Source of the DNA: an uncultured Bacteroidales bacterium
Lineage (GTDB): Bacteria; Bacteroidota; Bacteroidia; Bacteroidales; Muribaculaceae
Length of the DNA: 64,000 nt
Direction: 5' to 3'
Assembly: GCA_946412245.1 (NCBI GenBank)
Contig: CAMKGM010000004.1
Location: 18,933-82,932 of the forward strand
Shown in pieces: positions 44,094 to 52,764 of the stretch; positions within the stretch are counted from its first letter, which is position 1, and every line of letters begins with the position of its first letter. The translations under genes and the position numbers were made by a program. The notes below the pieces were generated by a model. It saw only the letters and a list, made by a program, of their open reading frames with translations. It was not told where the DNA came from and made no database searches.

Positions 44094-45965
44094 ATGGCAG
44101 TATATCTTCAAGTCGAGAATTTAACTAAATCGTTCGGTATCAACGTATTATTTGAAGACATCAGCTTTGGCATCGATGAGGGTGACAAGATTGGGCTGAT
44201 AGCTAAGAACGGCACCGGAAAATCAACCCTGCTCGACATCATAGGCAATGATGCTCAGTACGACAGCGGCACTATCACTTTCCGCAACGACCTGCAGGTG
44301 GGCTACTTGCAGCAGAGCCCGACCTTTGACCCACTGCTCACCGTCATTGACGCTTGCCTCGTGGGGAACGATAGCCGAAGTCATGCCGTGAAGGCCTACG
44401 AAGATGCGCTGAAAAACGGCAACAGCGAGGCGATGACCACAGCCATTGAAGCCATGGACAGCACGAACGCATGGGACTACGAAAGCCGTTTTAAACAGAT
44501 TCTCACAAAGCTGAAAATCAGCGATTTCAATGCGCAAATCGGCACCCTTTCAGGCGGGCAAGTGAAACGTGTGGCGCTGGCAAAGATTTTGATTGATGAG
44601 CCACAACTTCTCATCCTTGATGAGCCCACTAACCACTTGGATATCGAAATGATTGAATGGCTGGAAAATTTCCTGAGCCACAGCACGCTAACAATACTCA
44701 TGGTGACGCATGACCGCTATTTCCTCGACAAAGTGTGCAACAAGATATTTGAACTCGACCAGCAACATCTCTACACCTACGACGGCAACTACGATTACTA
44801 CCTGGAAAAACGAGCCGAACGCATCGAAGCTCAAAACGTGGCCGTGGAACGAGCTCGCAACCTGCTGCGCACCGAACTCGAGTGGATGCGACGACAGCCA
44901 CAGGCTCGCATGCACAAGGCGCAATACCGCATTGATGCCTTCTACGATCTGCAAGAGCGTGCGCGACTGCGGCGCGACGATGGCGATGTGGAACTCAATG
45001 TCAAGTCTACCTATATCGGCAAGAAAATCTTCACCGCCCACCACATCAGCAAGCGATTTGGCGACAAGGTGATTCTCAAGGACTTCAACTACATCTTTGC
45101 TCGCTATGAGAAACTGGGCATCGTGGGCGATAACGGCGTAGGCAAATCCACTTTCATCAAGCTGCTATTAAACGAGATAGAACCTGACGAAGGCCACTTC
45201 GAGATAGGCAAAACGGTGCAGTTCGGCTACTATAGCCAAGATGGCATCGCCTTCAATGAAGACCAGCGAGTGATTGATGCCGCACGGGATATAGCCGAAT
45301 ACGTCTACTTTGACGAGAAAACGCACTACACTGCCGCGCAATTTCTGAACCTGTTCCTGTTCAGCGTCAAGGATCAGCAGAAACTCATTGCCAAGCTGAG
45401 CGGCGGTGAGAAACGACGCCTCTACCTCGCCACCGTGCTTATGCGCAAACCCAACTTTCTAATCCTCGACGAGCCCACGAACGACCTCGACATCTCTACC
45501 CTTGAGATTCTGGAGGACTACCTGGCCCACTTCAAGGGCTGCGTGATTATCGTGAGTCACGACCGATTTTTCATGGACCGTACCGTTGACCACACCTTTG
45601 TGTTCCAAGGTAATGGCGTGGTGAAAGATTTTCCGGGCAACTACAGCGAGTATCGTGCCTGGAAGGACTACCACGAGCAACTCGCCGCGCAGGAGACCAA
45701 AGCCACTGCAAAGCCCAAGGAGAAGCAACAATATAACGTGCGCGACAACAGCAATAAGCTCAGTTACAAAGAGAAAAAAGAACTTGAGCAGCTCACCGCC
45801 GATATTGATGCGCTCAATGCCGAGAAGGAGCAACTCGATGCCCTCTTTGCCAGCGGCGAGACTATCGACGACGTAGCGACCCGTGCCGCGCGCTACGAAG
45901 AAGTGAAACAGCTACTCGACGAGAAAGAGCTACGCTGGCTCGAACTCAGCGAAAAAGAACAATAG
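44094..45965 (+). CDS. ABC-F family ATPase (Uup-like)
   Basis: 623 residues from MAVYLQVENLTKSFG (44094); the ATG at 44049 overlaps the upstream gene and adds unrelated residues. It has two ABC domains with Walker A GKSTLL (KNGTGKSTLL, DNGVGKSTFI), signatures LSGGQVKR and LSGGEKRR, and Walker B LILDEPTN twice. An inter-domain linker follows the first ABC, and a coiled-coil C-terminus (about 550-620) is typical of Uup. There are no membrane segments. ABC-F proteins act on ribosomes or in DNA metabolism; some give antibiotic resistance, but this one looks like the housekeeping type. Confidence 0.92.
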   Translation: MAVYLQVENLTKSFGINVLFEDISFGIDEGDKIGLIAKNGTGKSTLLDIIGNDAQYDSGTITFRNDLQVGYLQQSPTFDPLLTVIDACLVGNDSRSHAVKAYEDALKNGNSEAMTTAIEAMDSTNAWDYESRFKQILTKLKISDFNAQIGTLSGGQVKRVALAKILIDEPQLLILDEPTNHLDIEMIEWLENFLSHSTLTILMVTHDRYFLDKVCNKIFELDQQHLYTYDGNYDYYLEKRAERIEAQNVAVERARNLLRTELEWMRRQPQARMHKAQYRIDAFYDLQERARLRRDDGDVELNVKSTYIGKKIFTAHHISKRFGDKVILKDFNYIFARYEKLGIVGDNGVGKSTFIKLLLNEIEPDEGHFEIGKTVQFGYYSQDGIAFNEDQRVIDAARDIAEYVYFDEKTHYTAAQFLNLFLFSVKDQQKLIAKLSGGEKRRLYLATVLMRKPNFLILDEPTNDLDISTLEILEDYLAHFKGCVIIVSHDRFFMDRTVDHTFVFQGNGVVKDFPGNYSEYRAWKDYHEQLAAQETKATAKPKEKQQYNVRDNSNKLSYKEKKELEQLTADIDALNAEKEQLDALFASGETIDDVATRAARYEEVKQLLDEKELRWLELSEKEQ

Positions 45966-45988
45966 TAAAGAACAATAAAAAAGCAAAA

Positions 45989-47179
45989 ATGAAAAGTATC
46001 GTATTATCAGTTTTATGTGTGCTGGCCACCTGCCTAAGCGGATTTGGCCAGATTCCACAAGGAGCCATCCCCATTATCTACGATGGTCACCTCTACATGA
46101 AAGCGACAGTAGTCGACACGATTCCTGTGACACTCATCTATGACACTGGCGCCGACTTCCTGTATCTGGACAAAGACTACATGGAGAAGTCGACCCTGAA
46201 CAAACTGCCGCTGCACAAAGGTCAGGCGCAAATGGGTGGAGCCGGCAACAGCGAGGGGAAGAAGGTGACTATCATCGTCTCTCCCATCAACGTCAAGGCC
46301 GGGAAAGTGACCCATCAAGAGAATATAACCCCCATCATCAATCTGCGCGACATCGTGGGCTGCCATGCCGATGGTATGACGGGCAACAACATGATGCTCA
46401 AGAAGGCGCTGATGATTAACTATAACGACGGATATCTGCTGCCGCTTGATGTGGTAAAACCCGAAATGCTTGAGGGATACACCAAGCTGCCGGCTCAATT
46501 TGCCGATAACCGCATCTTCGTTGACTGCGAACTTACCATCGACCCCACGCAGACGCTCAAGGGGCAGTTTGTGCTCGACCTGGGCTGCGGAAGCGGTGTG
46601 GTACTCACTAATGAGACGCTGAAGACGCTGAATCTGGAAGCAAAGAACAAGGCCTACTCCTTTATGAAGGATAGCGGATTTGGCGGAGATGGCCGTGACG
46701 TGACCTTCAGAGCCGACACCTTCAAAGTGCTCGACATCTTTGAGAATGTGGTGATTGATGCCTCCCTCAACACCGAGGGAGCACTGTCGAAACGACCCTA
46801 TCTGGGCCTGTTGGGCAACGACATTCTGTGCCACTACGACCTGATTATCGATGCAAAGAACAAGCAGATCTATGCCAAAAGGAATAACAGCGAGGACTTG
46901 TCTTATCAGCACAGTTCGCGGATGCACATGTCGTATGTGAACCGCACCGACACGGGCGACGGTTGGATTGTGAGATGCCTGTATGAGGGCGGCAAGGCTC
47001 AGGCCGCAGGCATCGAGATTGGCGATGTCATCATTGCCATCAATGGCCGTGCTGTGAAAGGGATGTCATGGGAAGAGGAGCGCGACCTGAAGCTCAAAGG
47101 CACCACTATTTTCACCATCAGGAAGAGCGACGGCACCACCAAGGACTACACGGTAGACATCACCGACGAAATCATATAA
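45989..47179 (+). CDS. Secreted retropepsin-like aspartyl protease with PDZ domain
   Basis: 396 residues. A signal peptide (to about SGFGQ) precedes the aspartyl protease-like region, whose first active-site motif is LIYDTGADFLYLD. A second half-site reads VLDLGCGSGVV, where Gly replaces the usual Thr/Ser after Asp, as LDLGCGSG. A C-terminal PDZ domain (about 300-390) has AQAAGIEIGDVIIAINGRAV. This is the typical envelope aspartyl protease/PDZ arrangement of Bacteroidetes. The gene starts 23 bases after the ABC-F stop, so they may be co-transcribed. The substrate is unknown. Confidence 0.82.
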   Translation: MKSIVLSVLCVLATCLSGFGQIPQGAIPIIYDGHLYMKATVVDTIPVTLIYDTGADFLYLDKDYMEKSTLNKLPLHKGQAQMGGAGNSEGKKVTIIVSPINVKAGKVTHQENITPIINLRDIVGCHADGMTGNNMMLKKALMINYNDGYLLPLDVVKPEMLEGYTKLPAQFADNRIFVDCELTIDPTQTLKGQFVLDLGCGSGVVLTNETLKTLNLEAKNKAYSFMKDSGFGGDGRDVTFRADTFKVLDIFENVVIDASLNTEGALSKRPYLGLLGNDILCHYDLIIDAKNKQIYAKRNNSEDLSYQHSSRMHMSYVNRTDTGDGWIVRCLYEGGKAQAAGIEIGDVIIAINGRAVKGMSWEEERDLKLKGTTIFTIRKSDGTTKDYTVDITDEII

Positions 47180-47226
47180 TCTCCTGCCCCACTATGCCAG
47201 CGATGTCGCGGCAAGGGCAACAAAAA

Positions 47227-47252
47227 AACTCCGGCTTCAGAAGCTCGGAGTT
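47227..47252 (+). terminator. Intrinsic terminator
   Basis: AACTCCG/CGGAGTT with inner GCTTC/GAAGC, then TTCTT. Confidence 0.75.
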
Positions 47253-47452
47253 CTTATGGCTTTGCCTCAGAATGCTTAGCAGCAGATAGGCTAAAAAACA
47301 TGTGTTTAATCAAGAAAAAAGTTAGTTAATGTTGTTTGAAGCTTTATTTATTGCAGCGAAAAATATTTTATTGTTTACTTTAAAGACTATATAAAACTTA
47401 AAAGGTTTAATAAACTTCCTTTATTTAACAACCATTAACAAACATCTTGAAT

Positions 47453-48832
47453 TCAACCAAAAAGATATTGAAAAGCCTCTTCCACCTTAGCCACCTCTAT
47501 CAACTTGATTTTAAGAGTATTCACCTTAATACCCTTGACATTGTTTTTGGGAATGATAATGCTGTTAAACCCCAATTTTTGTGCCTCACTAATGCGTTGG
47601 TCAATGCGAGTCACTTGGCGAATTTCGCCAGAGAGACCCACCTCACCGGTCATGCACACTCCCTTGTTGATGGGCATATCTACATTACTTGACAGTATTG
47701 CACAAATAACGGCAAGGTCCAGTGCCGGGTCGCTCACCTTAAGACCTCCGGCAATGTTGAGGAACACATCTTTCTGAGCGAGTTTAAATCCCACCCGCTT
47801 CTCAAGGACCGCAAGCAGCATATTCATGCGTCGCTGGTCAAAACCTGTCACTGAGCGTTGAGCAGTACCATAGGCGGCAGTGCTGACGAGCGCTTGCGTC
47901 TCGATGAGGAAAGGCCTTGCTCCGTCCATAGTTACTCCAACAGCGGTGCCCGAGAGCGATTCATCGCCTTGCGAAACGAGCATCTCGCTGGGATTGGTTA
48001 CCTCACGCAAGCCATCCTCCTTCATTTCATAGATGCCCAATTCGCTGGTATTGCCAAAACGGTTCTTAATGCCGCGCAAAATGCGGTAGAGGTAATGCCT
48101 ATCGCCCTCAAACTGCAACACTGCATCCACAATGTGCTCCAGCACTTTTGGACCAGCAATTGACCCTTCCTTGTTGATGTGTCCGATTAGAATAACGGGA
48201 GTATTCGTAGCCTTGGCATATCGCAGGAAGGCCGCGGCACACTCACGCACCTGGCTCACACTTCCTGCAGCAGACTCAAGCGCATCGCTGGCGACTGTCT
48301 GTATGGAGTCAACAATGATGAGTCCGGGCTTGTCGGCATTGATTGAGGCAAAAATGTTCTCAAGCGAAGTCTCACACAACAGGTAACATTCGCAGTCCAT
48401 GTTGCTACCGGCAATGCGGTCAGCTCGCATGCGCAACTGTTGCGGACTCTCCTCGCCCGACACATACAGCACCTTGCGTGAGCGAATGCGTAGCACATTC
48501 TGTAGCACAAGTGTTGATTTACCAATTCCCGGTTCACCACCTATCAAAACTATTGAGCCCGGAACAAGACCTCCGCCCAATACACGATTGAGTTCAGAGC
48601 TGGGCAACTTGATGCGAGGCAAGTCTTCAGCTTTGATTTCGTTTATTTTAACAGGTTTTACAGTCTTACGGTCACCGGTTTCTCCCAAAAGAGAGCCTTT
48701 GGTCGACTTGGGTAAAACGGGTTCTTCAACGTAGGTATTCCATTCGCCGCAAGCAGGGCATTTGCCCACCCACTTGGGCGACTCAGCTCCGCAATTCTTA
48801 CAAAAGAACATGGTTTTCAATTGTTTGGCCAT
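47453..48832 (-). CDS. radA: DNA repair protein RadA
   Basis: 459 residues. An N-terminal zinc finger (CKNCGAESPKWVGKCPACG), RecA-like ATPase with GGEPGIGKSTLV, the RadA signature KNRFG (IKNRFGNTSELG), and a C-terminal Lon-like domain with DLAVICAILSS are all present. RadA acts in branch migration during recombinational repair. It lies 11 bases after the methyltransferase gene, on the same strand. Confidence 0.96.
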   Translation of the reverse strand: MAKQLKTMFFCKNCGAESPKWVGKCPACGEWNTYVEEPVLPKSTKGSLLGETGDRKTVKPVKINEIKAEDLPRIKLPSSELNRVLGGGLVPGSIVLIGGEPGIGKSTLVLQNVLRIRSRKVLYVSGEESPQQLRMRADRIAGSNMDCECYLLCETSLENIFASINADKPGLIIVDSIQTVASDALESAAGSVSQVRECAAAFLRYAKATNTPVILIGHINKEGSIAGPKVLEHIVDAVLQFEGDRHYLYRILRGIKNRFGNTSELGIYEMKEDGLREVTNPSEMLVSQGDESLSGTAVGVTMDGARPFLIETQALVSTAAYGTAQRSVTGFDQRRMNMLLAVLEKRVGFKLAQKDVFLNIAGGLKVSDPALDLAVICAILSSNVDMPINKGVCMTGEVGLSGEIRQVTRIDQRISEAQKLGFNSIIIPKNNVKGIKVNTLKIKLIEVAKVEEAFQYLFG

Positions 48833-48843
48833 GGTTCAATTTA

Positions 48844-49614
48844 TTATAGGGTCTTTAACTGGTTCCGTTTAAACTCACTAATGGCGATGGCCGCAGCCAC
48901 ACCCACATTGAGCGATTCACTCACAGCTCCTGCATGGGGAGCGGCAGGAATCAGAAGCCGATGTGTAACCTTGGCCGCAACCTTAGCACCTATTCCCTGC
49001 CCCTCGTTTCCGAAGATAACAAACCCCCTCTCAGGCAGTTGCGCGTTGTAAATATTGTCTCCATTAAGAAATGTACCGCAAGCAGGGAGGTCGCTATACT
49101 CATCGAGCAGAGCCTCGAGGTCTACATAGTGAACTCTCACACGAGCAATAGCACCCATTGTAGCCTGGACGACCTTGTGATTATAAACATCTACACTGCC
49201 AATGCCGGCAAAAATGTCATGGATGCCATACCAGTCGGCAATGCGCATAATGGTACCCAAGTTGCCGGGATCTTGAACATTATCGAGCACGATACTCAAA
49301 TTGTCGCGCACTGCTTGAGGGTTAATCTCACGATGCGGCATCTCATAGACAGCAATCACATCGCTGGGATTGGAAAACTGTGACATGCGCGCCATCTGTT
49401 GATTGTTAGCCAAAACAATATTAGGGTGCATTACGGCTGTTGCCAATCTATCGTGCCATGCTCGAGTACAAATGAGCCAACGACACTTAAATGCGCCATA
49501 GGTATCGCGCACGCACTTGGTCCCCTCAGCCGTGAAGAGTCCTTCGTCATCGCGGTATTTTTTGACTGCCAGTGAACGCACCGTCTTTATGATTCCTTGA
49601 TTGATGTCTATCAT
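48844..49614 (-). CDS. TrmH (SpoU) family RNA 2'-O-methyltransferase
   Basis: 256 residues. An N-terminal substrate-binding domain (about 1-90; YRDDEGLFTAEGTKCVRD) is followed by the SPOUT knot with IVLDNVQDPGNLGTIMRIAD, FVIFGNEGQGIG and IPAAPHAGAVSESLNVGVAA. All three SpoU motifs are intact. It is expected to methylate 23S rRNA or tRNA ribose; the target cannot be told. A -7 box TAAATTTG is at 49653-49646. Confidence 0.92.
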   Translation of the reverse strand: MIDINQGIIKTVRSLAVKKYRDDEGLFTAEGTKCVRDTYGAFKCRWLICTRAWHDRLATAVMHPNIVLANNQQMARMSQFSNPSDVIAVYEMPHREINPQAVRDNLSIVLDNVQDPGNLGTIMRIADWYGIHDIFAGIGSVDVYNHKVVQATMGAIARVRVHYVDLEALLDEYSDLPACGTFLNGDNIYNAQLPERGFVIFGNEGQGIGAKVAAKVTHRLLIPAAPHAGAVSESLNVGVAAAIAISEFKRNQLKTL

Positions 49615-49697
49615 TTCTTTTCAAAATTCGTGTAAAACAAGAATACAAATTTACATCAAATTTCGGAGAATCGGTATCATAATAATAAAAAACTATT

Positions 49698-49731
49698 GAC
49701 CCCGCGTGCAATTAAATAAGCACACAGGGTC
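49698..49731 (-). terminator. Terminator of the ptb-buk operon
   Basis: GACCC-C-GCGTGC / GCACAC-A-GGGTC stem followed on the minus strand by a T-rich stretch. Confidence 0.7.
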
Positions 49732-49800
49732 AAATGATTCTGAGCAAAGGGTTAAACCGGTTTGGCGATTTGTCAGCCAATCAGGTTATCACCCATCGTG

Positions 49801-50862
49801 TTACTTGTACTCTTTAGCTACACGCTCGCCACGCAGCACGGCATTAGCGTTGCCGGCAAGTGCACCCATCTCGTCTTCGCCGGGGAAGCAATAGGTAGGA
49901 GCAAGGAAATCAATGCGCTTGCGCAGTTCGGCAATGAGATATTCTGAGTGAGCCATACCGCCGGTGAGCAGGATAGCATCAATCTTGCCGCAAAGCACTG
50001 CGCTCTCAGAGGCGATTTGCTTAGCCACATGATAAATCATAGCATCCAGAATGAGTTTGGCATGCTTGTCGCCATTCTCAATGCGCTCTTGAATATCAAT
50101 AAGGTCGGTTGTGCCCAGATGTGCGTTCAAACCGCCTTTGCCGGTAATCAGTTTAAGAATCTCTTCTTTAGTATATTTACCGCTGAAGCACAGACGCACC
50201 AAGTCGGCAGCAGGTACGGTACCGGCACGCTCGGGAGTGAAGGGACCTTCGCCATCGAGTGCATTGTTGGCATCAACGGCCACGCCATGTTCGTGAGCAG
50301 CAACTGAGATACCGCCACCCAAATGGCAAATAATGAGGTTCATCTCCTCATATTTCTTGCCAATCTCGCGAGCAAAACGGCGAGCAATGGCGCGCTGGTT
50401 GAGCGGATGCCAAATGCTGCGACGCTCAATCATGGGAATACCGCAAATGCGTGCATAGTCGTTCAGTTCATCAACCACGACAGGATCGGCGATAAAACTA
50501 CGGCAACCGGGAATCTGCTTGGCAATCTTGTCGGCAATGAGGCAACCCAGGTTACAAGCGTGTTCACGAGTAGCATTACGAGTATCCTCAAGCATTTGCT
50601 CATTGATTTCATACACACCACCGGGCACGGCTTTGCCCAAACCGCCACGACCAATAACGGCCTTGAAGTTAAAGTCAACATTGGTAACCTTTATTTCGTT
50701 CATCACCAAGTTGTAACGGAAGTCAAACTGATCAAGAATGGTCTTGTAGGGAGCCAGTTCCTCGGGTTTGTGACGAATGGAACGAAGCAGTAATGGGGTC
50801 TCGCCTTCGTAAACGGCAAACTTGGTTGAAGTAGATCCAGGATTAATTACAAGAATACGCAT
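49801..50862 (-). CDS. buk: Butyrate kinase
   Basis: 353 residues, the usual length. Acetate/butyrate kinase fold: INPGSTSTKFAVYEG at the N-terminus, AVIGRGGLGKAVPGGVYEIN, ICHLGGGISVAAHEHG and ILLTGGMAHSEYL. The pattern is that of butyrate kinase and not acetate kinase. It turns butyryl-phosphate and ADP into butyrate and ATP. It lies 47 bases after ptb. Branched-chain acyl phosphates are also possible substrates in this family. Confidence 0.93.
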   Translation of the reverse strand: MRILVINPGSTSTKFAVYEGETPLLLRSIRHKPEELAPYKTILDQFDFRYNLVMNEIKVTNVDFNFKAVIGRGGLGKAVPGGVYEINEQMLEDTRNATREHACNLGCLIADKIAKQIPGCRSFIADPVVVDELNDYARICGIPMIERRSIWHPLNQRAIARRFAREIGKKYEEMNLIICHLGGGISVAAHEHGVAVDANNALDGEGPFTPERAGTVPAADLVRLCFSGKYTKEEILKLITGKGGLNAHLGTTDLIDIQERIENGDKHAKLILDAMIYHVAKQIASESAVLCGKIDAILLTGGMAHSEYLIAELRKRIDFLAPTYCFPGEDEMGALAGNANAVLRGERVAKEYK

Positions 50863-50909
50863 AGTTGTTTATATAATTAAAGGTATATTTAAAGTATTCG
50901 GGATTAAAA

Positions 50910-51815
50910 TCAAATGGTTGAAGCCACTGCAAGACTATAGAACTTTGACTCAATGGTGTCACCACGGCTGGGGAGAACCACAGGTACTTTGGCACCTTGA
51001 AGCAAGCCTGCAGTTTGAGCCTTGCATAGCAACGTGATAGTCTTGTAGAATACATTGCCACTCTCAATTTCGGGGAAGAGCAGTGCGTCGGCCTCGCCAT
51101 TGATGGGAGACTCAATGCCCTTGTGGTGCATACTCTCATAGCAAAGTGAGCACTTCAGGTCAAGAGGCCCGTCAACAACGCACTTTCCAAACTCGCCTTG
51201 AGCGGCTTTCTCCTTGATTTGCATATAATCGGCGGTGCAGGGGAAGTGACGTTCGTCAACCTTCTCGCTACAGTGGATAAGTGAAATCTTGGGTTCTTCC
51301 ATGTGGAGGGCATGAGCAATCTTGGTCACATACTTCACTTGCTCAATGCGCTGTTCAACAGTGGGGCATGGAAGCACGGCTGCATCGGTGAAGAGCAGCA
51401 GACGCTGAAGCTCGGGAATCTCAGCAACAGTGACATGAGTGAGCACATTGCCTTTAGGCAGAATGCCGGTTTCCTTATTGAGTACGGCACGCAGCAGGTT
51501 GTCGGTGTTCAGCAAGCCTTTCATCAGCACGTTGGCACGATCCTCACGCACCTCGGTCACAGCCTTTGCGGCAGCATCATCACGATCAGTAGCATCAATG
51601 ATGGTGAACTGGCTCTTGTACTGAGCAAAACGCTCGTCGGCCTCAATCTCCTTACGGCAACCAACAAAAGTTACGGTGATAATACCTGCCTCAAGGCCTT
51701 TCAGAACGGCGCTACGAGTCACGTCATCTTCAGCCCAAACTACGGCAACTGTTTTTTTCTCTTCCACACTCTGAAGGTGGGAAATAATGTCTTGAAACGA
51801 TTTAATGGTTTTCAT
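50910..51815 (-). CDS. ptb: Phosphate butyryltransferase
   Basis: 301 residues from MKTIKSFQDIISHL (51815); the longer frame to 51929 overlaps the promoter and is rejected. Phosphate acetyl/butyryltransferase family: VMKGLLNTDNLLRAVL, LTHVTVAEIPELQRLLLFTDAAV and DGPLDLKCSL. It exchanges CoA on butyryl-CoA for phosphate. With butyrate kinase it makes the ATP-yielding end of butyrate fermentation. A leader of about 105 bases precedes the start, with a -7 box at 51936-51929. Confidence 0.93.
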   Translation of the reverse strand: MKTIKSFQDIISHLQSVEEKKTVAVVWAEDDVTRSAVLKGLEAGIITVTFVGCRKEIEADERFAQYKSQFTIIDATDRDDAAAKAVTEVREDRANVLMKGLLNTDNLLRAVLNKETGILPKGNVLTHVTVAEIPELQRLLLFTDAAVLPCPTVEQRIEQVKYVTKIAHALHMEEPKISLIHCSEKVDERHFPCTADYMQIKEKAAQGEFGKCVVDGPLDLKCSLCYESMHHKGIESPINGEADALLFPEIESGNVFYKTITLLCKAQTAGLLQGAKVPVVLPSRGDTIESKFYSLAVASTI

Positions 51816-51928
51816 GCAATTTAGTGCGGTAATAAAATTTATATCATTTAAGTTGTTATCGTTAACGACTTGAGCGATGTACACAGGCTTCAACAAGGGT
51901 CCTCGTGCTTGTCGCCCTTTTATGACCA

Positions 51929-51936
51929 CAAAATTA
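51929..51936 (-). promoter_or_regulatory. -7 element of ptb-buk
   Basis: TAATTTTG on the minus strand; the upstream box is weak. Confidence 0.55.
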
Positions 51937-52050
51937 ATAATAAGATTTCACTATCCTATAGTAATAGCTGTAAAAAATTGTTATTGCCGGCACTTTTTAT
52001 CTCCCCGATGCATCATATTGAACTATGCCTACATTTTTATCGCTTTCATG

Positions 52051-52082
52051 ATTGTCTTTTAGGAAATAATTCACTACCTTTG
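52051..52082 (+). promoter_or_regulatory. Promoter of the 67-residue membrane protein
   Basis: ATTG (52051-52054), 20 bases, TACCTTTG (52075-52082); start codon at 52108. Confidence 0.7.
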
Positions 52083-52107
52083 CACTTGTAAATAAATTAT
52101 CCTACCG

Positions 52108-52311
52108 ATGAAAGCAACATTATATAACGAAACTTCACAGGCTGTAGAGCCCATCGACGAGCATAAACTTGCTGTAGCTGACCAGAAACCCGACAAAGTT
52201 GAACCGCCTCGCCAGAGCTATTATATAGTAGACTACAAGACGCTCGTGAAGCCCACCATCATTGCGCTTGTTATATTAGCCATTTGGGCAATTCTTACAG
52301 CCGTTTTATAA
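52108..52311 (+). CDS. Small tail-anchored membrane protein, function unknown
   Basis: 67 residues. A polar, charged N-terminal part of about 47 residues is followed by one C-terminal hydrophobic segment (about 49-67: IIALVILAIWAILTAVL). It has no signal peptide, so it is probably anchored in the inner membrane by its tail with the N-terminus in the cytoplasm. It is monocistronic with a good promoter and a 25-base leader, which supports expression. No family is recognised. It lies just upstream of tRNA-Arg. Confidence 0.7.
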   Translation: MKATLYNETSQAVEPIDEHKLAVADQKPDKVEPPRQSYYIVDYKTLVKPTIIALVILAIWAILTAVL

Positions 52312-52376
52312 CTGATTGATTCACAGTTTAGTAAAAAATTAGTTAAAATTTTTTCTAATTTTTTCGCAAAAAAGCA

Positions 52377-52406
52377 TTGCCATGTGAGAAAAAGTGCTTA
52401 ACTTTG
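52377..52406 (+). promoter_or_regulatory. Promoter of tRNA-Arg
   Basis: TTG (52377-52379), 19 bases, TAACTTTG (52399-52406), 21 bases before the tRNA. Confidence 0.7.
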
Positions 52407-52427
52407 CACTCGCAAAACAAAAACAAT

Positions 52428-52501
52428 GGCCCCTTAGCTCAACTGAATAGAGTGTTTGACTACGGATCAAAAGGTTACAGGTTTGAATCCTGTAGGGGTC
52501 A
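52428..52501 (+). tRNA. tRNA-Arg (anticodon ACG)
   Basis: 74 bases. Acceptor GGCCCCT pairs with AGGGGTC, the anticodon loop is CTACGGA in a 5-bp TTTGA/TCAAA stem, and the T arm is ACAGG-TTTGAAT-CCTGT. CCA is not encoded. A34 would be changed to inosine by TadA, to read CGU/CGC/CGA. Confidence 0.95.
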
Positions 52502-52502
52502 C

Positions 52503-52530
52503 AAAGCGATCAGAAATTTCTGATCGCTTT
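52503..52530 (+). terminator. Terminator of tRNA-Arg
   Basis: A perfect 28-base palindrome centred on AAATTT (arms AAAGCGATCAGAAA/TTTCTGATCGCTTT), followed by TCTTTTTT. Confidence 0.9.
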
Positions 52531-52589
52531 TCTTTTTTAAATTGTTGACGAAAAGTACTTCTTGTTCAGACTCACAAGAATTTATGCCT

Positions 52590-52628
52590 GCCACCACTAA
52601 TTTTCCGCTGCGCCACCACTAATTTTCC
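52590..52628. repeat. 17-bp direct repeat, possible insertion-sequence end
   Basis: GCCACCACTAATTTTCC at 52590-52606 and again at 52612-52628 (period 22). Repeated terminal motifs of this kind occur at ends of IS21-type elements, but no transposase is nearby, so this is at most a remnant. Confidence 0.5.
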
Positions 52629-52717
52629 AGTTAAGCGTGATAGCATAACCGATGTATTGCGTTGTCAGTCATGCGTAAGCTTCTAAGGGGTCAGCGGATT
52701 CCTTCTAAGCGTCAAAA

Positions 52718-52742
52718 AAAGGTCCGCAAAGAGCGGACCTTT
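52718..52742 (-). terminator. Terminator of the secreted propeller-like gene
   Basis: AAAGGTCCGC/GCGGACCTTT with a 5-base loop. On the minus strand it is followed by TTTT. Confidence 0.85.
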
Positions 52743-52764
52743 AAATGTTTCTATGCAAGAAATA

